A stretch of 64,000 nt of DNA from Artemia franciscana (Eukaryota; Arthropoda; Branchiopoda; Anostraca; Artemiidae): positions 42,233,424 to 42,297,423 of the forward strand of contig NC_088875.1 of NCBI RefSeq assembly GCF_032884065.1. The letters run 5' to 3'. Below are positions 24,124 to 33,795 of this stretch, one piece after another; position 1 is the stretch's first letter; every line of letters starts with the position of its first letter. The translations under genes and the position numbers were made by a program. A model generated the notes under the pieces. That model did no database searches. It was not told the origin of the DNA and saw nothing but the letters and a program-made list of their open reading frames with translations.

Positions 24124-25605
24124 TCAAGAACTGTAGGAATGTTTAAGCCAGGGGTGGTTCCATTTTGCCTGGAAATTAGAAATCAACCGGTTTACCGCGA
24201 TACTGGGGTCTGCAATCCTATGTTTATCAATCATATAAGTATTTCTCGTCCACAAGGAGCATCGCAGCAGGAACTTTGCGAACCTAAAATAAAGGGACCG
24301 GAGCTTGCGTTTTTGGGTGTCAGTTAATAAATTCCAAAATGGCACGATATATAAAATATGCGGCAGTGCGACAGCGTTATACATATTGGCGAGATACTTT
24401 CGGCATAAGAGGAGTCTGCTGGCGACGATAAACCCATACGCGGTGCGGAGTTTTTTCTCGACGTGTTTGACGAGCAGTAGACGAGTTTCATTAAGGTTAC
24501 GGCCTATGGGTAAACCCAGATACACAACACGAGATGAAAAGGTAATTGACTCGCTACCCAGTAGGAGGTGTTCAGGCTGAGAAGGACTATCGTTGAAAAA
24601 AAAGAACTGCAGATTTAGAAGTACTGAAAACCAGGCCGATTTTTCGGTATTCATCACGCAGGATCGAGAAATTCGATTGCAGACCCTAATAGACCGACTT
24701 AGATTTAATAGATCGTCCCCGTATGTAAGTAGCGACACATTTATATTCTTGGAGATACATGAAACATTTACACATGCCTTGGCATTTAAAACACTGCTAT
24801 TGTGCAAACTTGGGGATAATAATGAACCCTGGCGGACACCTTTCTTTACTGGAACAACCGCTGATGTGATGCGGTTACCTATTTTTATACGCGCTTTTAA
24901 ACGGCAATACATATCGTACAGTTCGCTAGTGACACGGAGGTTTACACCTTGCTGGTAAGCGGCTAAAAGGGCCTGAGCGTGAATCGACGAATCAAACGAT
25001 CTACTCACATCAAAAGCACCAATCACTATAGGATCACCGGATTCGTGAGAATCTGCTAGAATAGCGGCAAGACTGAAGAGAGCGTGAGCACAACCCAGAC
25101 CCGGTCGGAAACCGAACTGGTGGTCAGGCAATCGGCACGAATATTGAATTTCTTTTGAGACTAAGTTCTCTAGAACTTTACAGAGCACTGGAGCAACAGT
25201 GATTGGCCTGTACGAAGAGCATTGGTCTGTTGGTTTCCCTTTTTTAAGGATGGGCGAGAGCAAACCGACACAAAAAGAGTCAGGCACTATACCAGCGGTG
25301 AAAATAATATGGAATAGCAGCGTCAGATATTCAATAAGCATAGTAGTACTGTGTAGCAGATTTAGCGCGCATAGTTCGTCTACACCTCGGGAATGTTTCT
25401 TCTTCAGCTTTAAAATAGCTTCATGTACGCTTCCGTAAGTAACGACAAAATCAGGGACACACTGGCTGGATAATACCGATTCTAGCCGGTTTACGAAGAG
25501 ATTAGACGTATTTGGGTCGGGGGCACTGAATTCGTTGGAAAAATACGATTCCCAATCTTTTTCGCTAATCGAATCATGGGGTTTTCCGGCGACCGGTTCG
25601 CTCAA
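24124..25605 (-). pseudogene. LINE ORF2, reverse transcriptase part
   Basis: The 493-residue open frame copies element RNA into DNA at the target nick in the family's normal cycle. Visible RT motifs in order: LLSPILKKGKP and SYRPITVAPVLCKVLE (about residues 115-146), HQFGFRPGLGCAHA (162-175), motif A GAFDVSRSFDS (197-206, D199), motif B GVRQGSLLSP (256-265), motif C LTYGDDLLNL (293-302), and VVYLGLPIG further on. Motif C reads YGDD where most LINEs have YADD or FADD; both aspartates are intact. The first Met is not the natural start: the same frame continues upstream to about 25850, interrupted by TAG (codon near 25689) and TGA (near 25764). The region after motif B (PSLHNSSVLNAKACV) looks altered. 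It is inactive as it stands. Confidence 0.88.
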
Positions 25606-25841
25606 CCGGGCTTTCCAGATTAGTTTTGGGTCACTTACGATTCTGGAGGAGTACTCTTCTTTTAATTTGGTACGATGAGCTTTCAGTTGCTATTCAAATT
25701 TTTGTTTAGTCCATAAACAGATAGACTTAACAGGACCGGATTTGGGCCTATCACAATCTTGTCAGATTCTAAGCCAAAACTTAGCATCGTTGTAACACTT
25801 AACTAGGGCCAGATTTTGCGAGAATTTGTGAATTTCTGTTT

Positions 25842-26777
25842 TTATTTTAACCTTTCTGGTAGGAACTGCTTTTTTTCAGCTACGAGAAGCGAGTGAGTAA
25901 TCTCGGCACAAATTATATTGATGAGTACTCTTGCATCTGCGGGATCAAAATTCGAATTCACTTGGAGTAAATGGAAGGGGATTCGTATCTTTACAAGAAG
26001 TGAGTTCAGCACCTGATGATATAAAGTAGTATTAATTTTATCCCATTCACTTACTACCTTCCACTTGTCGTTCTTGGGTTGACTCAGAGCTGGTTTTATG
26101 CTTAGAGATGCTAGTAGGGGTAAGTGATCAGCAAAGACAGCGTCTTTTAGAACAGTTACACTTCCGTTAATATTCTTAGAGGAGGCCGTATGGTCAATGT
26201 TTGAAACGGACCCTGAATTATGAACGAAGGAGTAATCACTGTCTTTTGGGAGGATGATAAGTTTGTCATCAAAGATGCCGTTTAGAAGCTGACTACGGGC
26301 ACACGTGCTGTCAAGAAGGTTGCAGATGAAGTCCCCCATGACTACACAATGCAAATCTCTCTGGGTCACAGACTTCAGGCACTTCGCTAGTTCGCGAACT
26401 GCGTTCATAAACTTTCGCTCCGATTTGTCATCATGGTAGTTTGTAGGAAGATATACGTTGAAGAATGCGATACTGCCGGAAGATATAGCCAAGAAGTGAT
26501 CATGCGTAAATAACACCTTACTTTCAATATACGGGTGGCAAATAATTGCCAAGCCACCGGAGGGGCGTCCGAAAGACCGAATTTTTGCCGGCTCGAAGTA
26601 AAAAGTAAGTTCGTGCGAGAACTTTAGGAGAGAAATATTGTGAGGAGAAATCATATGTTCTTGTATAAACATAATGTCACAGTCTGCAGAATACTTTTGA
26701 ATTATGGCGAGTTTGTTGGGGACTCCTCCGTTCATGTTCCATGACGTAATTTTGACGCAGGCTGGGCTATTAGACAT
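25842..26777 (-). pseudogene. LINE ORF2, AP-like endonuclease part
   Basis: The 311-residue frame opens ORF2. The APE-type nuclease nicks target DNA to prime reverse transcription. Motifs seen: SWNMNGG (12-18, catalytic Asn), FIQEHM (37-42, Glu40), NVYLPTNYHDD, GDFICN (148-153; usual form GDFN, here with an extra residue), SNIDHT (192-197) and DHLPLLASL (217-225, final His). The start codon overlaps the ORF1 stop in ATGTCTAA (26777-26770), so translation by termination-reinitiation is plausible. The frame ends at a TAA caused by a one-base shift near 25850; the shifted frame carries on into the RT part. Confidence 0.87.
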
Positions 26778-27882
26778 TGGGCCGCTTCAGCTCACTGACG
26801 ATTTTTATTATTGTGGGGCACTTGAAGGAATGGCAAGTGTGACGTTTTGATTTGCAGAGGGCGCATGCTATGGGGTTTCCACAGAGCTGGTCGGGGCTAG
26901 AGCCATGACCTCCTTCTCCGCATCGAGAGAAAATTTGCTGGCTAGAGCAATTAGCAGAAATATGACCAAAATTCTGGCAGTTAAAACAGCGCTTTGGGAG
27001 AAAGATAAATTCCTCGATGGGGTACCGCTCCAAGTCAATTTTAGGAGGGTTTTTCATGGCGTGGTTCAGATACTGGCGGGATCAGAAATATAATTTGAAT
27101 GATCTGGGTTTGCCACATTGATCAGCTTTTTCACAATTCGGTATAATTCTCTTAAGCGCGTCACCATTAATACGAGCTGGGACAAACTTGATCATACCGA
27201 TGAAAGTGGGAGTTTTAACGCTTGCCAGTGTTTCAGGCGATTTTTTATTAATAGATGTTGCTAGTACTGCTGCTTTAGATTTGTTCTTAGTTACGAGGCG
27301 CCATTCGTACTTCCCTCGGCGGAGTTCAAAATCGTCATCATTCAAAGCATCACAACAAATATTCGACAGGAAGTTTTACCTTTCTTCTGTGGTAGCAACG
27401 GTAGGAGGAGGCTTTTTCAAGACTACTGAGTAAGACAAAGGAGAAGGAGTAGACTCATTAGCTTGAGCAGCAACAGGGTTGCCTTCAGGCCACGGCAATG
27501 GTTTTTGGTTCAAACGATCAAGAAGGCCATTGAACTTGTGATTCATCTCGTTGACAGTGGACACTACACAAGCAGCGATCTTTTCATTGCAGGCCGGAAC
27601 TTCTTGGGGCTCAAAGATAACGAACTCAGGAAGCTGTCTCTTTTCTTTGGCACAGCGAGCGAACGTCTTCGCAATGTCCATAAAGTTATCCTCGTCCTTT
27701 ACGTGTTTTATTACACGTTCCCCTAATTCCGACTTGCGATAGATAATGTCTTTTGCTTCTAAAATCGCTTCACGGCTGAAAAACTCGAGTCCTCGCCTAG
27801 TAAAAACATTTGTTTTTACACCTGCTATCATAGCTCTTGAAATAAAATTCAGCACTGCATTCCGCACTAGGTTATCACCCAT
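26770..27882 (-). pseudogene. LINE ORF1, nucleic-acid-binding protein with zinc knuckles
   Basis: A single reading frame of about 370 codons starts at ATG 27882 (MGDNLVRNAV) and ends at TAA 26770. It is interrupted by two stops: TAA at 27378-27376 and TGA at 27084-27082. The N-terminal half is charged, with a Pro-rich link (KPPPTVAT). The C-terminal part carries RCFNCQNFGHISANC (CX2CX4HX4C), then CGEGGHGS and CALCKSKRHTCHSFKC, the three-knuckle pattern of Jockey/CR1/I ORF1 proteins. Such proteins coat element RNA. Only two point changes separate it from an open frame, which suggests a fairly young insertion. Confidence 0.85.
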
Positions 27883-28030
27883 TTTACTGGTGGTTTCCTT
27901 ACGAGAAAAGTAAGGGAAGTGTTAAGGGTTGGTTACCTTGTCCCCGCAATTTAAGGGGCACGCCCGGCGGCTACCACGGCTCTTGCTACCAACTCACTCA
28001 TCCCCCCTTCTGCTTACCATTCTCTCGCCA

Positions 28031-28409
28031 ACTCTATCGCAGCGTGATTGCCTTTAACTATTTGTGCAATCCAATTAGATTCAGAGTTAAATTAAATCAC
28101 TTAGTCCAAGTCTCTGCAGTTAATAAATCACTAAATCCCGAGGGAATTTATAATAAGTAGCAAAAGTGTCAGTACCGGGTAAAAAGTTAATCCAATTGTA
28201 AATGTTTGTGGGGAAATCGCACAGGTTGAACCTTGCTTTATTGGGAAGCAACTTTTGGCTCTAACGCTCCCAAATTACACTACTGCAGGCTAAGATTACT
28301 ACCATCTAATAAAAGTTTTCGGTTAAAAATCCATTCTTTTTTTTAAACAGGCTTGGCATCATTACTTCTTGACGAAAAGTCCATTTAAGACTGAGTCCAT
28401 TTAAGACTG
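28031..28409. other. No recognised feature
   Basis: Sequence upstream of the LINE leader. A short tandem gtccatttaagact occurs near 28380-28405. Part of this may still be LINE 5' UTR. Confidence 0.45.
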
Positions 28410-28420
28410 CATAATATATA

Positions 28421-28489
<69 letters not shown>
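28410..28489. repeat. (TA)n microsatellite
   Basis: TA tract preceding the second copy of the 7247-type repeat, the same context as 7049-7246. Confidence 0.95.
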
Positions 28490-28491
<2 letters not shown>

Positions 28492-28495
28492 TTAT

Positions 28496-29825
28496 CTACA
28501 TCTGCTTGATATAAGCCTCGATAGTAAATTAAATTGACTGTTTTTTCTTCTGTTCTACAAAATAAAGTTTTTCATTCAAATTCTTTTTCTCTATCTCAAT
28601 TTTTAGGCCATGAATTTTCTTTTAAATATTCATGGACATTAAATTAAATTAGAAGTTTGGCCAAAATTCAGTTTTACAAAGTATAATTTCTTACCATATA
28701 ATACTGAGCTTACCTTTGAATGCGCTTACCTATTATATTTTATTTGTTGTACAGGGTTTGCTGAAATGAAAAGATGAATTTTTTATTTCATGGACTACAC
28801 AGCTTCGAATGCCAATGTTTGTTTTTTCCTTTGGTAAATGTCTTCCTTTCGGTAAATATAAATTTTGATTTACCAAATACAAATAACTTTTCTTCGGTAA
28901 ATGCTACCAAAACTTTTTGTTCTCTTTAAAGTCAGAAATTGAAACGAAAGTACTGATTCCCTCAAATGTCCTATATAATAGTCAAGGAAGGTGAAAGAAA
29001 TTAAAAAAGATTTTCAGATCCGGCTAGTTAATAATGATGATAATAGTAATTTATTTATACCCCACTTTTATACAAAACAAACGGAGTAAATTACACTAAA
29101 AAAGAAGAAAAATCAAACACACAGAAACATAGATAACTTAAACCTTAATCACAGACAAAAACACAAGTATAATATTATGGTTTGGGCCTAGGGAGACAAA
29201 GGCATATCTTGTTAAACAAGCAATAAGCAACTCAAACTATTGGATAATGTTGGTAGCAATATACTTTTCAATATTATGGGTACTACAAAATAAAGTGGGA
29301 AGGTATAGTAAAAATTTGCAATATCTAAAATAAACAATATGGTTCTAGCACAAATCATTCTTGGTCCATAATGAATACATTCCACTTAAAAACAAGACAG
29401 AAATGTCACACTTTGTGGAATACATCTTAGCTAAAGCTCGGCGTGAATGTTTTCCATGGTTAGGAACAATTTTCGCATATTCAATCTTCAACTTTTCTTT
29501 AAGATCTCTCAGAACCTGAAGTCGCAAAAAAAGGAAGTGTAGTAGTAGTAATACCAATTTATTAAAAGAAAAAAAACAGAGACAAAATCAGTCAACGAGG
29601 GTATACTACTAACAAAAAAAAAAAACACTAGAAGAAAAAACATAACTAAAAAGAATTATAATCTATTATAAGCAGAAGGGTGAAACCAGGACCGAAAAAA
29701 AAATATATATAAATAATCATTCACAATTAAACAACATAATATTATGATCCCGAAGCAAAAAAAAAAAAAAAAATAATAAGCGGTTAAAGTCAATTTTAAT
29801 TTCATCTATATCAGTCTGTTTCGAA
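28496..29825. repeat. Second copy of the 7247-8592 repeat / LINE 3' end
   Basis: Collinear with 7247-8592 at high similarity (small indels). It ends at cagtctgtttcgaa, where the inverted-repeat arm begins; copy 1 continues past this point. It therefore appears to be cut by the arm insertion. Confidence 0.85.
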
Positions 29826-31273
29826 ACAACATACATAATAGTACAAAGTGTTAATATAATATAAAGTATATTCTTTTAAATAAAGTGTAAATTCTGTCCA
29901 ACTTCTTTAAAAACGATACCTGAAACACAAGGGTCGTTTAATTAGAACAATTAGTAACTTTCTTTTAAAGTGTCAAAAACTTTAGAGTTAGGAGCGAATT
30001 GTTGAGAAGGGGGTAACCCCCCTCACATATGTAGTAATTTCTGATCGTTTCAAGTCTTAATGGTGCTCATTACTTTCTGTTAAAAAAGCTTCTTTTTATT
30101 TCTCATAATATTAAAAAAAATTCGTAACCAAAATTACTGAAAAATAAACGAACGGGGATTGACTGTATAATATATGTACTGATAATCATTCTTGAAAGTC
30201 TTAGAAATATTAGATTTAATAAACTAAAAAAAGAGAAAACATTTAAACTGTAGGTGGCTTTCAGTAATATATAAATTATGTCCTGGTCTTTAGGAGGCTT
30301 CAGTCCTACTCATCTTAAATGCCCTCACTAGTTCTTGAAATATTGCTGTAACATTTTATTGACAATCACCATGTGCAAAATACCCTATTCCAGTTCTTTC
30401 CTGCCTGTTTATCTTGGCGACCCGGATCTAAATAAAGGATTTTATTTTATTCAGTACCTTTTGGTTGGTTCAAAGTCCACCTCAATGTGCACTGAAAGCT
30501 TCACCTTAGTAATCCCACGTTTTTGGGATATAACTGTCACGCACTTTAAATAATCTGTATCAGCATGATGTATTAGTTCAACATCCTCCTCAACATTCCC
30601 TGATAGTTTTACTGTGATACCTTTAATTTCGTTAGCACTAGTAGTAACTAATAGTAGTCGTAGTTGCAGTATCAGTAGCAGTTGTGCCAGTTATAGTTGT
30701 AATAGCAATAGTAGTAGTAATAGTCGTTGTAGCATGCTCTTAGTAGTAGTCGCACTTGCAGATGCAGTAGCAGTAGTATCAGTTGTAGCAGTAGTAGCTT
30801 GCCTTAGTGGCTTTTCCATCGGTTGGAAACCTGCAGGCCGCATACCACTCACTAGCCGTCTCGGTGGAGCCCGCAAGATCCTCGCCGCAACTCACTTGAT
30901 GGACCATATTACACACCAAACCAATAAACAACGGAGTGAAAGGGGCACCATCTAGGAATTCTCCAAAAAATCCTTAAATGCCATCTAGCACAGTTAGTTT
31001 CACGTTGAACCATCCAGACCAATTATTTTGGTTATTTTACCATTTTTATTTTTGAGTAAACCTGCCTCAAAGTTTGGAAAATATCCCCTAAAAAAATATT
31101 TTAGTTTATTAGAATTTAGAGCTTGTGGTATTTAAGGAAAGCGCAATTATCTGGTCATGTTGTGTGGTCATCTTGTTGCAAAATATTCAGAAGAAAGAAA
31201 AATAACGCTGGATCTTATAGATGGTTGTCATCTGGCATATAGTAGAACAGAAAAGAAAGATACTCAGTGGGAC
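29826..31273 (-). repeat. Right arm of a long inverted repeat
   Basis: Reverse complement of 16739-18361. From left to right it includes a palindromic repeat (29895-30110), repeat M (30115-30340), trinucleotide-bearing units (30340-30860) and the ctcggtggagcccgcaagat landmark. Frames read through it are products of the trinucleotide runs. Confidence 0.8.
29895..30110. repeat. Palindromic repeat, copy in right inverted arm
   Basis: Contains ttgagaagggggtaaccccc…cacatatgtagtaatttctg, the right-arm half of the family, with a degraded left arm. Confidence 0.6.
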
Positions 31274-31309
31274 ATCTTCAGTATAACTTTTTTTTTTAAT
31301 GTCAGTCAG

Positions 31310-31660
31310 TGCAAGTAAAGTTTTTAGTATTTTGGTCAAATGTCTCGTTAATTTGAATCGGAAAAAAATACCTCTCTCTGGCCTAATACCTCTCTTGAAG
31401 CAAATACTCAAAAGCAATTACCCAATACCTCAAAAATACCTCTATTAAAGCAGCAAAGTGGATGCAGCTTCGCCCGGAAATATTCACGACAGACTAAAAA
31501 AAAAACTTGTCTGTGGTCCTTTTCAACTGCCTCTGTCGCGCTTCCACAAATTCTAATATATTCTATATCTTCTATATTCTATATTCCTCTATATTCTATG
31601 ATCTAGATCTATATAAATCTATATATTTTTCTATATCTTTTCACAAATTTATTTTGTCTA
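31310..31660 (+). repeat. Truncated copy of the 22525-23778 repeat
   Basis: Shares tattttggtcaaatgtct, cctctctctggcc, ccttttcaactgcctc, and a diverged tRNA-like A-box region. Ends in a degenerate ctatattctatat microsatellite. Confidence 0.6.
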
Positions 31661-31682
31661 TATATGTTCTATATATTTATCA

Positions 31683-32358
31683 CTAGCTGTTGGGGTGGCG
31701 CAAAGCGCCACCCCAACACCTAATTGGTGGGGCCACTTCGTGCCCCCCAAGCCCTCTCGCGCGCGTAAGTCGTTACGCACCATTGTAGTCGTGTCCCTGT
31801 GTCCCACCTGTGAATATAGATAGATATATAAATTTATGTTTTTAACTGCGTAAAACCTGCGAATATACAACATTCTTCGCTGTCCCATTGTCTGTGCATA
31901 TAAATACATGGTCAGGTTTATCGACTTTTTAACATGCAACATATAATTGTACATGGGAAAAACAATCCGTATTCAGATCTATACCTCATTATTCTAATGA
32001 TTGAGCTTTGTTGATGGTGGTTGCTAATCGAACATTCCCTGTGTCCCGGTCGTCATTTATACATCTCCCCTGTGCCACCCGGCGTCCCCGCTGTAGTTGT
32101 GTCCCTATGTCCCGATCGCCATTTATACTCTCTGTGTCCCGGTGTCCCAGTCTGTAATTTCTCTTTGAGTGTCCCGGTCATCATTTATATTCCCTGTGTC
32201 CCGGTGTCCCGCTCATCATTTGTGTCCCGGTCTGTAATTTCGTCAGTCGACGAACATGACGTGAGTCGACAAACGACTTCATGACGGCATAATGCTCAAT
32301 CCTTATAATGACGTCAGTCAACACACAAACAAACAACTTATTTTTATATGTATATAGA
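31683..32358 (-). mobile_element. Non-autonomous Helitron-like element (676 bp)
   Basis: Minus-strand start A^TC at 32358 (TCTATATACATATAAAAATA); minus-strand end hairpin plus CTAG at 31683-31686 followed by T. Both ends are intact, making this one of the cleanest copies. The interior has TGACGTCA-type sites near the 5' end, a gtcccggtgtcc minisatellite (32040-32235) and a helicase tail (about 31840-32025). It sits next to a copy of the 7247-type repeat, as the element ending at 7048 does. Confidence 0.87.
31840..32025 (-). pseudogene. Helitron helicase, C-terminal remnant
   Basis: Reverse-strand matches to the motif V to C-terminus region (cgattagcaacc…, ggaaaaacaatc, …cgcaggttttacgcagtta) of 5994-6809, broken by indels. 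Only about 55 codons remain. Confidence 0.65.
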
Positions 32359-32359
32359 T

Positions 32360-32650
32360 TGTCTATATCTGCTTGATACAGGCCTAAATAATAATTTATA
32401 TCGACTCTGCTTTTTTCTGTTTTATAAATTGCCTCTGTTTTTAGGCCATGATTTCTCTTTTAAATATTCATAGAAGTTTGATAAAATTAGGAGTGGGCCA
32501 AACTTTAGTTTTATATTTTTTTTTGCCACATAACATTGAGCCTTTGATTGTTTTTATTTATTATATTTTATTGGTCGTTCAGGGTCTCCTCAAATGAAAA
32601 GGTGGATTTCAATTTCACGGACAACGTGGTTTCGAATGTCATTTTTTTTG
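32360..32650. repeat. Third, divergent copy of the 7247-type repeat
   Basis: ctatatctgcttgatacagg…aaatattcatag…ggtggatttc lines up with 7250-7560, with several deletions. Confidence 0.7.
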
Positions 32651-33065
32651 CCACTCAACTCTAAAGGGTTTATATAACCTTTGGGTTATATAACCCAATG
32701 ACGTTTTGCAAGGATTTATGTCCTATATGGATTATAGAACCTATAGAATCATGGGCTACGCTAGGGGGAAGCCGGGCGAGAAACCGAACCGCTCTTAGTA
32801 CTTGTCTCGTTACCCCACGGAAAACATCCTTTTTGCCACTCAACTCTAAAGGGTTTATATAACCTTTGGGAATATCTTTTCTATCGCCCATGAAAATCCC
32901 ATTTTTTTTTTTAAATGAAAGACAAACCCAATGACGTTTTGCAAGGATTTATGTCCTATATGATTTATAGAACCTATAGAATCATGGGCTACGCTAGGGG
33001 GAAGCCGGGCGAGAAACCAAACCGCTCTTAGCACTTGTCTCGTTACCCCACGGAAAACATCCTTT
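32650..33065 (+). repeat. Tandem duplication (units ~182 and ~234 bp)
   Basis: Both units run from ccactcaactctaaagggtt through aatgacgttttgcaaggatt to ccccacggaaaacatcc. Unit 2 has about 50 extra bases. Differences are few, so the duplication is recent. No coding frame is shared between units. Confidence 0.85.
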
Positions 33066-33299
33066 TGCCCCTCTTATACTGTCTTGTGTTTTCATGTATT
33101 GGACCCATGTATCCATTTATTGGACTGAAAAATTACTATTTATTTTCAGTTATTATGATATTATTAATCAAATTTTAATCGTGGAGCAAAAGCGACTTAT
33201 GCTAAAAATTTAAGTTCTGGTCATTTTAGTGCTGGGCCCTTGGGCTATTTTTCATTTTTTCATGAAATATTGACATTTTGCAGCCGTTTCTATTCTTCT

Positions 33300-33343
33300 A
33301 GATATTTTGTCATTTATGGTTCTCCATAAATGACAAAATGTCT
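33300..33343. other. 20-bp-stem hairpin
   Basis: Arms 33300-33319 and 33324-33343 (agatattttgtcatttatgg and its complement, one T/C difference) with a 4-base loop ttct. At 44 bases it is shorter than a usual pre-miRNA. Pairing does not extend well beyond the arms. Confidence 0.7.
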
Positions 33344-33401
33344 ATTTGCAACTTTGTTGTCACTTTGTAACTTTTTTTTATTCTTTTTGTGAGCCAAATC
33401 T

Positions 33402-33596
33402 TTGAATGATCAAAGGAAGAAAACACGGCTGCGAAATATAAAAGCTGAAGAGAAGAATTCTGCATTACCAAAGACATCTGTAGCCATTGCTGATTATTTC
33501 AGTGAAGAAAAAGTAGAAGTAACTTTTGATATCTCACGAACTTGTATTAAAAGCATAACTGAGCCGGGTGAGTCGGAGGTTAAAGAAGGTGAGTGA
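33402..33596 (+). CDS. Possible exon, 64 codons, followed by a splice-donor-like site
   Basis: The frame is MNDQRKKTRLRNIKAEEKNS, then ALPKTSVAIADYFSEEKVEV and so on, Lys/Glu-rich at the start. It ends in ...EVKEGE directly at a GGTGAGTG sequence that fits a 5' splice site. The composition is unlike the surrounding AT-rich repeats and has normal-looking codons. A basic, Lys/Arg-rich leader before an 'ADYF' phrase is reminiscent of first exons of some TTF/MYM-type or hAT-derived proteins, but that is a weak inference. No second exon was identified. The start is the first Met; translation could begin earlier. Confidence 0.3.
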   Translation: MNDQRKKTRLRNIKAEEKNSALPKTSVAIADYFSEEKVEVTFDISRTCIKSITEPGESEVKEGE

Positions 33597-33795
33597 TTTG
33601 ATGTTAGCATCTGCAGCTCAACAAGTCATAGGGTAAAAATGTACTTGAAATAGGCAAAAATGTAATTCAATGCAGAAGGACGAATTATCTAGAAAATAAG
33701 ACCTGGCAATCAGAGAGGTTGGGGAAAAAACTAGACCTACGTTGCCCGGGCAACGTGAAGTGTTGCGGCAGCCTTTGTACGGCGTCGCCGACTAA

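Larger units (their letters stand above)
23971..28030 (-). mobile_element. Near-complete two-ORF LINE (APE endonuclease type)
   Basis: On the minus strand the order is 5' leader (about 28030-27883), ORF1 with zinc knuckles (27882-26770), then ORF2 with AP endonuclease and reverse transcriptase (26777-24124). A 3' UTR follows, ending in (TTAC)n at 23990-23971. The layout fits the Jockey/CR1/I assemblage of non-LTR retrotransposons; I cannot fix the clade by eye. Damage is light: two in-frame stops in ORF1, and one frameshift and two stops between the endonuclease and RT parts. The 5' boundary is an estimate, set where the GC-richer leader ends. Confidence 0.85.

Noticed and set aside
30614-30955. 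Ser/Val-rich 113-codon frame as a gene
   Set aside because: It is the translation of the (GTA)n block of a dispersed repeat, and its inverted copy at 17205 does not preserve it.
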